Shown in pieces: positions 1-6,053 of a DNA stretch of 10,685 bases (positions within the stretch are counted from its first letter, which is position 1; every line of letters begins with the position of its first letter). The stretch spans positions 1 to 10,685 of the forward strand of contig JAPLPI010000307.1 in the NCBI GenBank assembly GCA_026400305.1, read 5' to 3'. The notes under the pieces were generated by a model, which saw nothing but the letters and a program-made list of their open reading frames with translations, had not been told where the DNA came from and made no database searches. This DNA is from Alphaproteobacteria bacterium (GTDB lineage Bacteria > Pseudomonadota > Alphaproteobacteria > Micropepsales > Micropepsaceae). The position numbers were made by a program, and so were the translations under genes.

Positions 1-408
1 TCGGGCGAAGGCGCGGTGCGCTGCATGCAGATGGCGCTGCAGAAAATCAAGGGTACGGTGGACTACATCAATCCCCACGCCACTTCGACGCCGGTGGGCG
101 ACATTCCCGAGATCAACGCCATCAAGGCGGTGTTCGGTGCCAAGACGCCGCCGATCAGCGCCACAAAGTCGCTCACCGGCCACAGCCAGGGCGCGGCCGG
201 CGTGCATGAAGCGATCTACACGCTGCTGATGATGAAGAACAATTTCATCTGCGAAAGCGCCAATATCGTGAAACTGGATCCCGCCGTCGAAGGCGCCAAC
301 ATCGTGCGCAAGCGTATCGACAACGCCACAATCAATACAGCCTTGTCCAACAGCTTCGGCTTTGGCGGTACCAATGCCAGCCTGGTGTTCCAGCGCTACG
401 ATAAGTAA
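1..408 (+). CDS. fabB: Beta-ketoacyl-ACP synthase I (FabB), C-terminal part, 5' end outside window
   Basis: This enzyme condenses malonyl-ACP with acyl-ACP in type II fatty acid synthesis in the cytoplasm. FabB is the form needed to elongate the unsaturated branch. The reading frame is open from the first base to TAA 406-408, giving 135 residues, about the last third of a roughly 405-residue enzyme. Seen in the fragment: the first catalytic His in [11 protein letters not shown] (His26 of the fragment), the Lys/His motif [15 protein letters not shown] (Lys56 and His61), and the C-terminal glycine-rich [14 protein letters not shown] signature. The nucleophilic Cys lies in the missing part. The wording of these motifs fits FabB better than FabF, and fabI follows after 39 bases, as in alphaproteobacterial fabA-fabB-fabI clusters. 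The fabA gene would be expected just left of the window; this is inference. Confidence 0.93.
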   Translation, partial: SGEGAVRCMQMALQKIKGTVDYINPHATSTPVGDIPEINAIKAVFGAKTPPISATKSLTGHSQGAAGVHEAIYTLLMMKNNFICESANIVKLDPAVEGANIVRKRIDNATINTALSNSFGFGGTNASLVFQRYDK

Positions 409-447
409 TGTCCCGAAATGAAACAGAACGCGCCGCGCGAGGACATC

Positions 448-1305
448 ATGGCTGACGCAAAATCGGGACTGATGTCCGGCAAGTGCGGTCTGATCATGGG
501 GGTCGCCAACGATCATTCCATCGCCTGGGGCATCGCCCAGATGCTGGCCTCCCAGGGTGCTGAAATCGCGTTTACCTATCAGGGCGACGCCCAGAAGAAG
601 CGGCTGGGGCCGCTGGCCCAGTCCATCGGATCATCCATTGTGCTGCCCGCCGATGTGGAAAGCGACGAACAACTCGACGCGGTTTTCGCCACCCTCAAGA
701 AGGAATGGGGCAGCATCGACTTCCTGGTGCACTCCCTGGCCTTCTCCGACCGCGATGAACTCAAGGGGCGTTATGTCGATACCTCCCGCGCCAACTTCGC
801 CAGAAGCCTCGATATTTCCTGCTATTCCTTCACCGCCGTGGCCCAGCGGGCGGCAAAGCTTATGCCCAAGGGCGGCTCGCTGGTGACGCTGACCTATCTA
901 GGCGCGCAGCGGGTGATGCCCAACTATAACGTCATGGGAATTGCAAAGGCGGCGCTGGAAGCCAGCGTTCGTTATCTGGCCGCAGATCTTGGCCGCGACA
1001 ATATCCGGGTCAACGCCATCTCGGCCGGCCCGATGCGCACCCTGGCCGGCGCGGCGGTGGGCGATGCCCGCACCGTGTTCAAATGGAACAAGGCGCATGC
1101 CCCGCTCAAGCGGACCGTGGAACTTAACCATGTCGGCGGCGCGGCATTGTATTTGCTTAGTAACCTGGCAGGTGGCGTCACCGGGGAAATTCACTTCGTC
1201 GACTCCGGCTTCAACGTGATCGGCATGCCGCCGACCGCGGATCTGAACGGATGGACTCCGCTCGAGAATGGCCAGGAGCATCCCGATGAGCGTGCGGACA
1301 CTTAA
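448..1305 (+). CDS. fabI: Enoyl-ACP reductase (NADH), FabI
   Basis: FabI reduces trans-2-enoyl-ACP with NADH in the last step of each fatty acid elongation cycle; it is a cytoplasmic, normally tetrameric short-chain dehydrogenase. With the start at 448 it has 285 residues. Visible: the atypical FabI dinucleotide-binding loop GLIMGVANDHSIAWGIA (about residues 14-30), the SLVTLTYLGA strand with Tyr150, the catalytic Tyr160-x6-Lys167 in YNVMGIAK, and the conserved VNAISAGPMRTLA that precedes the substrate loop. ATG 448 is preferred over the in-frame ATG 418 because GCGAGGA at 436-442 is a good Shine-Dalgarno at proper spacing and homologues begin near MADAKSGLM; ATG 418 has no clear ribosome site. 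It is the target of triclosan-type inhibitors. The residue at the E. coli Gly93 position is Ala98 here (HSLAF). It probably shares a transcript with fabB. Confidence 0.95.
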   Translation: MADAKSGLMSGKCGLIMGVANDHSIAWGIAQMLASQGAEIAFTYQGDAQKKRLGPLAQSIGSSIVLPADVESDEQLDAVFATLKKEWGSIDFLVHSLAFSDRDELKGRYVDTSRANFARSLDISCYSFTAVAQRAAKLMPKGGSLVTLTYLGAQRVMPNYNVMGIAKAALEASVRYLAADLGRDNIRVNAISAGPMRTLAGAAVGDARTVFKWNKAHAPLKRTVELNHVGGAALYLLSNLAGGVTGEIHFVDSGFNVIGMPPTADLNGWTPLENGQEHPDERADT

Positions 1306-1816
1306 GCTTTTTTCAGCGCTGGCGCTTTGCCTGGCGTCCACTCCCGTTTTCGTAGGCTGGCAGGAGGTGGCGCATCCCGCAGATGCGGCGCGCCTTCAGC
1401 AATTGCCGCAGATCCGCGAAGAAGCCATTGCGGACGCGCAAGCTGGCGATGGTCGCGGCGACTGGCGCTGCCGCCAGATCAAGCTGGGGCGCATGAGTTC
1501 CTAAATGGTCTATGACCAGTGGTTCAGCTGCAATGTCCGTCCCGTGAATGGCGGGCTGTTGTTGCAGAAGATGAATGGAAGCCAGCGTTTCGTCGGCTTC
1601 CTGTTCCCCGAGAGTGGCGCCTTGGTTTACCTCGGTGCGTCCAGCGCCCGCGGGGAGCCCTATCACAATTATTCCGGCGCCTCGCCGGGGCTGGGCGCGC
1701 AGGTGCCCCCCGACGATCAGATCGGATTGCTGTCTGGCATCGGCGACAACCACATGCGCCTGGAAATTCCCGCAATCCAGGAAGCCTTGCTCGATGTCGT
1801 GGAGTTCGCCCGCTAG
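1286..1816 (+). pseudogene. DUF4893-type secreted protein gene, interrupted by an in-frame TAA
   Basis: The first part starts at ATG 1286, with AGGAG at 1274-1278 seven bases upstream and a 20-base overlap with the end of fabI. It encodes 72 residues and ends at TAA 1502-1504. The same frame reopens directly at ATG 1505 and runs to TAG 1814-1816. Joined, the pieces make about 176 codons resembling DUF4893: an N-terminal hydrophobic signal-like segment (about residues 5-25), WQEVAHPADAARLQQLP, then WRCRQIKLG, and after the stop QWFSCNVRP, KMNGSQRFVGFLFPES, a DQIGLLSGIGDN motif and a LEIP...LLDVVEFAR tail. The family is uncharacterised and probably periplasmic. Both halves keep family-like sequence, so the lesion looks recent or is a base-call error. 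The TAA-ATG junction could allow reinitiation, but the second product would lack the signal peptide. The family match is from memory of its motifs. Confidence 0.75.
1502..1504 (+). other. In-frame TAA splitting the DUF4893 gene, followed at once by ATG
   Basis: The frame that begins at 1286 is open on both sides of this TAA, and motifs expected of one domain lie upstream (RCRQIKLG) and downstream (KMNGSQR). The next codon is ATG (1505-1507). A single C-to-T change from CAA would create it, but the original codon cannot be deduced from this sequence alone. Confidence 0.8.
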
Positions 1817-2991
1817 GCGCGCTTCTTTGCTGCCTCAGCAAAGCGCTCGAACAGATAGTGCGAGTCCATCGGCCCGGGCGATGCCTCGGGATGATACTGC
1901 ACGCTGAACACATCCTTGCCATCGACCGCTATGCCGCAATTGGTGTTGTCGAACAGCGAGACATGGGTCTCCGACACCCCCTTGGGCAGGCTTTCGCGGT
2001 CCACGGTGAAGCCATGGTTCATGGACACGATCTCCACCTTGCCGGTGGTCAGATCTTTCACGGGATGATTGGCGCCGTGATGGCCCTGTGCCATCTTGCG
2101 GGTCTTGGCGCCCAGCGCCAGGCCCAGCATCTGGTGGCCCAGACAGATTCCGAACACTGGCGTACCGGTCTCGATCACGCCCCTGATGGTGGGAATGGCA
2201 TATGCGCCTGTTGCCGCCGGATCGCCGGGTCCGTTGGACAACAGCACGCCATGCGGCTTTTGGCGCATCACCTCTTCGGTGGTGGCGGATGCCGGCACAA
2301 CGGTGATGTCGGCGCCCATGCCGGCGAGCAGCCGCAGGATGTTCCGCTTCACGCCATAATCGATCACGGTGACGCGGAAGCTGGGCTTGCCTTCCTTGCT
2401 GTAGCCTTCGTTCCAGGCCCAGGGCATCTCATCCCACTTGTACATCTGGCGGGAGGTGACCTCCTTGGCCAGGTCCAGGCCTTCAAGGCCCTCAAACGAC
2501 TTGGCTTGTTTGATCAGCGCATCGCGATCCAACTCGCCGCCGCCCAGATTGACCACCACGCCATGGGGCATGCCCTTTTCGCGGATCAGCGACGTCAGTG
2601 CACGGGTGTCGATCCCCGCCATGGCCGGAATATTGTGCCTCTTCAGCCAGCCATCCAGCGCCAGCAGGTTACGATAGTTAGACTGATTTTCCGCATCCGC
2701 CCGCACGATAAGACCGCGCACCGCGGGCGTAATGGTCTCGATGTCTTCGTCATTGGTGCCGACAATGCCGATATGGGGGAAGGTGAAAGCCACGATCTGG
2801 CCGGCGTATGATGGATCGGACAAAATCTCCTGATAGCCGGTCATGGCGGTGTTGAAGCAGACCTCGCCGATCGCCGAGCCCGGCGCGCCAAAGCCGGTGC
2901 CTTCGAAGAAGGTGCCGTCCGCCAACATCAAGCCGCCGCGCGAAAATGCAGGCGCCGCGGTGGCGGCGTCGGGTTTCGAAGCGTTGGTCAT
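1813..2991 (-). CDS. carA: Carbamoyl phosphate synthase small (glutaminase) subunit, CarA
   Basis: CarA hydrolyses glutamine and channels ammonia to CarB, which makes carbamoyl phosphate for arginine and pyrimidine synthesis in the cytoplasm. It has 392 residues, close to the usual length of about 380. The N-terminal CPSase domain spans about 19-150 (ADGTFFEGTGFG, TGYQEILSDPSYAGQI, GIDTRALT). The C-terminal class I glutamine amidotransferase spans about 205-388, with the nucleophile Cys283 in GICLGHQMLGLALG and His367/Glu369 in QYHPEASPGP. The triad is complete. Start ATG 2991-2989 follows GAGGAC on the minus strand, which acts as ribosome site; an in-frame ATG at 3066 would add 25 residues with no family match and would lie upstream of the predicted transcription start. 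It is convergent with the broken DUF4893 gene and divergent from the yqeY-like gene. carB is not adjacent in this window. Confidence 0.96.
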   Translation of the reverse strand: MTNASKPDAATAAPAFSRGGLMLADGTFFEGTGFGAPGSAIGEVCFNTAMTGYQEILSDPSYAGQIVAFTFPHIGIVGTNDEDIETITPAVRGLIVRADAENQSNYRNLLALDGWLKRHNIPAMAGIDTRALTSLIREKGMPHGVVVNLGGGELDRDALIKQAKSFEGLEGLDLAKEVTSRQMYKWDEMPWAWNEGYSKEGKPSFRVTVIDYGVKRNILRLLAGMGADITVVPASATTEEVMRQKPHGVLLSNGPGDPAATGAYAIPTIRGVIETGTPVFGICLGHQMLGLALGAKTRKMAQGHHGANHPVKDLTTGKVEIVSMNHGFTVDRESLPKGVSETHVSLFDNTNCGIAVDGKDVFSVQYHPEASPGPMDSHYLFERFAEAAKKRA

Positions 2992-3013
2992 GGAGGGTCC
3001 TCGGATTTGCGCG

Positions 3014-3042
3014 AAAATAGGGATGCCGCCCGCGCCCGTCAA
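3014..3042 (-). promoter_or_regulatory. Sigma-70 type promoter for carA
   Basis: Read on the minus strand: TTGACG (3042-3037), a spacer of exactly 17 bases, then TATTTT (3019-3014). Transcription would start near 3007, leaving a leader of only about 16 bases before ATG 2991. Such a short leader leaves no room for a leader-peptide attenuator between promoter and gene. The match to the housekeeping consensus is seen directly; activity is inferred. Confidence 0.6.
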
Positions 3043-3071
3043 CCGCAACGAATCCAGCATTTTCAACGGGT

Positions 3072-3092
3072 TGGAATTATCTACTGATTCCA
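3072..3092. repeat. Inverted repeat TGGAAT-N9-ATTCCA in the carA/yqeY divergent region
   Basis: Two perfect 6-base arms (3072-3077 and 3087-3092) are separated by 9 bases, upstream of both divergent genes: about 30 bases upstream of the carA -35 box and 36 bases before the yqeY start. It could be an operator for a dimeric regulator or a chance palindrome; no known regulator is recognised. I saw no convincing plus-strand promoter for the yqeY-like gene around it. Confidence 0.3.
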
Positions 3093-3127
3093 GATAGCGT
3101 CACGGCGCTTTTGAGATGAGAGTTTCC

Positions 3128-3592
3128 ATGTCCCTGCGCGCCCAGCTGACCGATGCCATGAAGGAAGCGATGAAGGCCAAGGACGCCAAGCGCGTGGCCA
3201 CCGTGCGCCTGATCCTGGCGGCGCTGAAGGACCGGGACATTGCCGCGCGCAGCGAAACCAACAAGGACCTGGTGAGCGACGACGACATCCTCACCTTGCT
3301 CGCCAAGATGATCAAGCAGCGCGAGGAGTCCGCCACCGCCTTCGACGCCGGCAACCGCCCGGAGATGGCGCAGAACGAGCGCGACGAAATCACCGTCATC
3401 CGTAGCTTCATGCCCGCCCAGATGGACGAGGCGGCGATGAAGGATGCGGTGGCCAAGGTGATCGCCGAATCCGGCGCTGCCTCGATCAAGGACATGGGCA
3501 AGGTGATGGCGGTCTTGAAAGAGCGCTATGCCGGCCAGATGGATTTCAGCAAGGCGAGCGCCGCGACAAAAGACGCGCTCAGCGGCAAATAG
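3128..3592 (+). CDS. GatB/YqeY domain protein
   Basis: A 154-residue protein matching the YqeY family, which resembles the C-terminal tRNA-binding region of the amidotransferase subunit GatB. Its exact role in bacteria is not settled. Visible: an N-terminal helix SLRAQLTDAMKEAMKAKDAKRVATVRLILAAL (residues 2-33), the LLAKMIKQREESATAFDAGNRPEMAQNE segment (about 57-84), and the C-terminal SIKDMGKVMAVLKERYAGQMDFSKAS region (about 119-144), all typical of the family. Start ATG 3128 is chosen because homologues begin at this helix and GAGAG lies 6 bases upstream; an ATG at 3116 would add four residues. It sits between divergent carA and dnaG, a neighbourhood common in alphaproteobacteria. A candidate terminator overlaps its end. 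Confidence 0.9.
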   Translation: MSLRAQLTDAMKEAMKAKDAKRVATVRLILAALKDRDIAARSETNKDLVSDDDILTLLAKMIKQREESATAFDAGNRPEMAQNERDEITVIRSFMPAQMDEAAMKDAVAKVIAESGAASIKDMGKVMAVLKERYAGQMDFSKASAATKDALSGK

Positions 3593-3602
3593 GGCCGTTT
3601 TT
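3581..3602 (+). terminator. Possible intrinsic terminator after the yqeY-like gene
   Basis: CGGC (3583-3586) pairs with GCCG (3594-3597), extendable by a G-T and an A-T pair, around a 7-base loop, and is followed by five T (3598-3602). The stem overlaps the stop codon at 3590-3592. It is short, so moderate confidence only. On the minus strand there is no T-run, so it would not serve the converging GAF gene. Confidence 0.45.
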
Positions 3603-3609
3603 AATGGTT

Positions 3610-4102
3610 CTACGGTTCCAAAAGGTCCGACAGCGCCTTGCCGACCAGCGCGCCATAGGTCTTCACCGTGATGATATCGATATTGGTGAAGCTACGCTTG
3701 TCGCGCCAATAGACTCCCATGGAGGCGACGTTCTTTTCGCCCAGCGGCGTCATGATAAGACTTTTGACGAAGGTCGGCAGATAGGTGTCATAAGGAATGC
3801 GCGGATCTTCGAACATATCCTCGATCACCGCGGTCTGGGCGTTCATCATCGCCCAGCCGGAAATGCAGGAGCTGAGCGGAAATCGCTGGACCTTCCACAA
3901 TGGGCCGAAGGCGTCTTCCTCGACATAGTGACAGAGGTCGCCTTCGCGCAGCACGAAGGTGATGCCGCCGCTGCCGCAGATGTCGCGGGCGGTCTGGCTT
4001 AAGGTCTCGATCACGGCGACCTGGCTGCGCCCCCCCCAGGCGCTCCCGGGCCTCTGCCAGAAGGGCGGCGCGGATCGAACTGGACTGCTCGTAGAGGGAC
4101 AT
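3610..4102 (-). pseudogene. Small GAF-domain protein gene, out of frame at a G8/C8 run
   Basis: A start at ATG 4102 has GGAG seven bases upstream and gives a helical opening MSLYEQSSSIRAALLAEARE. At eight consecutive G (minus strand, 4037-4030) the frame leaves the domain. The frame holding the domain continues from the codon at 4029 (RSQVAVIETLSQTARDI...) to TAG 3612-3610. Removing one G rejoins them into about 163 residues. The domain shows ITFVLREGDLCHYVEEDAFGPLWK, a FPLSSCISGWAMMN segment with a Cys, AVIEDMFEDPRIP, TFVKSLIMTPLG and GVYWRDKRSF, the pattern of GAF sensor domains found at the N-terminus of alphaproteobacterial histidine kinases. Here no kinase or output domain follows. GAF domains bind small ligands or chromophores; the ligand is unknown. 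It is divergent from dnaG. The downstream part has a GTG at 4014 that could start a shorter product of about 134 residues, but no good ribosome site was seen. Sequencing error, phase variation or true decay are all possible. Confidence 0.72.
4030..4037 (-). repeat. Homopolymer of eight G (C on plus strand) at the GAF frameshift
   Basis: Eight identical bases lie exactly where the reading frame of the GAF gene changes. Seven G would restore an open frame from ATG 4102 to TAG 3612-3610. Runs of this length are prone to slippage in replication and to miscounting in sequencing. Confidence 0.85.
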
Positions 4103-4138
4103 GTGGGTCTCCGGCGGCGAATCCCAGCCTAAGGGGGA

Positions 4139-4148
4139 TTTTCGAAAA
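4139..4148. repeat. Short palindrome TTTTCGAAAA in the GAF/dnaG divergent region
   Basis: A perfect 10-base palindrome lies in the 132-base region between the divergent GAF gene and dnaG. It could be an operator, but a palindrome of this size can arise by chance. I saw no convincing -35/-10 pair for dnaG in this region. Confidence 0.25.
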
Positions 4149-4234
4149 AATCATGCACAGGGCAGGGGCGCTTCCACGGGGCCTGAAGGGGTGATTTCCT
4201 CCCGAAAAGGCGGGGTTTCCCGTAAAGTGTTCCT

Positions 4235-6040
4235 ATGCGCTATGGTGAAGGATTGCTGGCAGAAATCCGGCAGCGGACCGATTTGGTCGCGCTGGTGGGC
4301 CGCCGCGTCAAGCTGGTTCGTAAGGGCCGGGAAATGTGGGGCTGCTGTCCGTTCCACAACGAGAAATCGCCCAGCTTCAAGGTCAACAACGAGCGTCAAT
4401 CTTACAAGTGCTTCGGCTGCGGCAAGGGCGGCGACTGCTTCAAGTGGCTGATCGAAGTCGAAGGCCTCAGCTTTCCCGAAAGCGTGGAAAAGCTGGCGAG
4501 CGAGGCTGGTGTCGAACTGCCCAAATGGTCGCCCGAAGATGAAGCGCGCGAGCAGCAGAAGAAATCGCTCTACGATGTCGTGGAACTGGCAGCGAAGTTT
4601 TATGAAACCCAGCTGTTCGAGCCGGGCAGCCGTGAGGCGCGCGAGTATCTGAAGGGCCGTGGGCTCGACGGCGCGGCGTCCAAGCAATTCCGTTTGGGTT
4701 ATTCGCCAGGCGGCAATGGCGCGCTGATCAAGCATCTGACCGCGCACAATGTCACCCTGGACGACATCATCGCTGCCGGTCTGGCGCGGCCCGCCGATGA
4801 CGGCCGGCCGATGCGCGACTTCTTCTACAACCGTGTGATGTTTCCCATCACCGACGGGCGCAGCCGCGTGGTGGCTTTTGGGGCGCGCGCATTGGAAGCC
4901 GACGCCAAGCCAAAATACATCAATACCGGCGAAACATCTTTGTTTTCCAAGGGTTCGCAGCTTTACAATTTCGCCACCGCGCGCGCCGCTGCCATCAAGG
5001 CCGGCACCATCATCGTCGCCGAAGGTTACATGGATGTGATCGCGCTGGTGCGCGCCGGCTTTGCGCACAGCGTGGCGCCGCTGGGCACGGCGCTGACCGA
5101 AGACCAGCTGCATCTGCTTTGGCGCACCGCGGCCGAACCCATCCTGGCGTTCGATGGCGACGCGGCAGGATTGAAGGCGGCGCACCGCGCCGCGCATTTG
5201 GCCTTGCCGCATTTGAAGGCTGGCTATTCGCTGCGCGTTGCTTTCCTGCCGACCGGCGAAGACCCGGACAGCTATATCGCGGCCAATGGCGCCGGCGCCA
5301 TGACGGTGCTGCTGGAAGCGGCGCTGCCGCTGTCGCAGCTTTTGTGGCACGCCGCGACAGACGGCAAGGATTTTTCCACCCCCGAACGCCGCGCGGGGCT
5401 GGAACATGCCTTGCGCGAAATCGTAAGCCACATCACCGACGCCAAGATCGCCGACTATTACCGGCGCGGCTTCGACGAGCTGGTATTCAACAGCTTCAAG
5501 CGCCGCGCGCCCGCGCCCGCCCGCCCCCCCCAGCGCCAGGCGCCGGGCTTTCAGGGTGGCGGCCGGTACCGGGGCGACTACAAGCCCCGCCCCCTGCCGG
5601 GCACCCCGGAGGCGGTCTCGGCCAGCGTCCAGGGGTCGGCCCTAGTCCGGTCGGGTCAGGCCGGGGTCCGTCATGCCAAGGAGGTGGAACTCGGCCGACT
5701 TTTGGTTGAATCGCCCGAAATCGCACTCGCGGAGGCTGAATCGCTGGCGAAACTGGACCTCTCGGACCCTTCGCTTGACAGGCTGCGCCACGAACTTCTA
5801 AACCTCGCCGCCTCTGGCTCCAGCCTTGAAAAAGCTGGGGTTCAAGCTCATTTCACGAGTAAAGGAATTGCCGAATTGCTGGTGCGTTTTGCTGGCTCAA
5901 CGGTCGAAGACCCCCAAGCCAGTTTTCAGCGCACCGTTGCCGACCTGCGCGAGCTGGCGGGGCACCAGACCGATGCGCGGCGCCTGCTGGAGCGCCGCAA
6001 GGCGTTCTCAGAACGGCCCGGCGACGGGCGCGGGACATAG
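4235..6040 (+). CDS. dnaG: DNA primase, DnaG
   Basis: DnaG makes the RNA primers for chromosomal replication and works with the DnaB helicase at the fork. It has 601 residues, a usual length. The N-terminal CHC2 zinc domain has ligands Cys38, His41, Cys59 and Cys62 (CPFHNEKSPSF and CFGCGKGGD). The catalytic core runs about 115-370, with DFFYNRVMFPI, KYINTGETSLFSKG, the TOPRIM glutamate Glu263 in VAEGYMDVIAL and the acidic pair Asp307/Asp309 in FDGDAAG. A Pro/Arg/Gly-rich linker (about 422-457) leads to a divergent C-terminal helicase-interaction region (about 480-600). Start ATG 4235 fits the family N-terminus (LLAEIRQRTDLVALVGRRVKL), although no Shine-Dalgarno is evident. rpoD begins 13 bases after its TAG, so the pair is probably co-transcribed, as in the classical macromolecular synthesis operon but without rpsU here. 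Confidence 0.97.
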   Translation: MRYGEGLLAEIRQRTDLVALVGRRVKLVRKGREMWGCCPFHNEKSPSFKVNNERQSYKCFGCGKGGDCFKWLIEVEGLSFPESVEKLASEAGVELPKWSPEDEAREQQKKSLYDVVELAAKFYETQLFEPGSREAREYLKGRGLDGAASKQFRLGYSPGGNGALIKHLTAHNVTLDDIIAAGLARPADDGRPMRDFFYNRVMFPITDGRSRVVAFGARALEADAKPKYINTGETSLFSKGSQLYNFATARAAAIKAGTIIVAEGYMDVIALVRAGFAHSVAPLGTALTEDQLHLLWRTAAEPILAFDGDAAGLKAAHRAAHLALPHLKAGYSLRVAFLPTGEDPDSYIAANGAGAMTVLLEAALPLSQLLWHAATDGKDFSTPERRAGLEHALREIVSHITDAKIADYYRRGFDELVFNSFKRRAPAPARPPQRQAPGFQGGGRYRGDYKPRPLPGTPEAVSASVQGSALVRSGQAGVRHAKEVELGRLLVESPEIALAEAESLAKLDLSDPSLDRLRHELLNLAASGSSLEKAGVQAHFTSKGIAELLVRFAGSTVEDPQASFQRTVADLRELAGHQTDARRLLERRKAFSERPGDGRGT

Positions 6041-6053
6041 TTAGGGTAGAACA

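Noticed and set aside
1502..1504. Programmed stop-codon readthrough or selenocysteine insertion
   Set aside because: TAA is the least leaky stop, no TGA or SECIS-like hairpin is involved, and the following ATG is a simpler feature.
1519..2811. 430-codon plus-strand frame opposite carA
   Set aside because: carA on the other strand has a full set of domains and catalytic residues; this frame has none and has the skewed composition of an antisense shadow.
4151..5431. 426-codon minus-strand frame opposite dnaG
   Set aside because: It is antisense to the zinc and TOPRIM domains of dnaG and shows no domain of its own.
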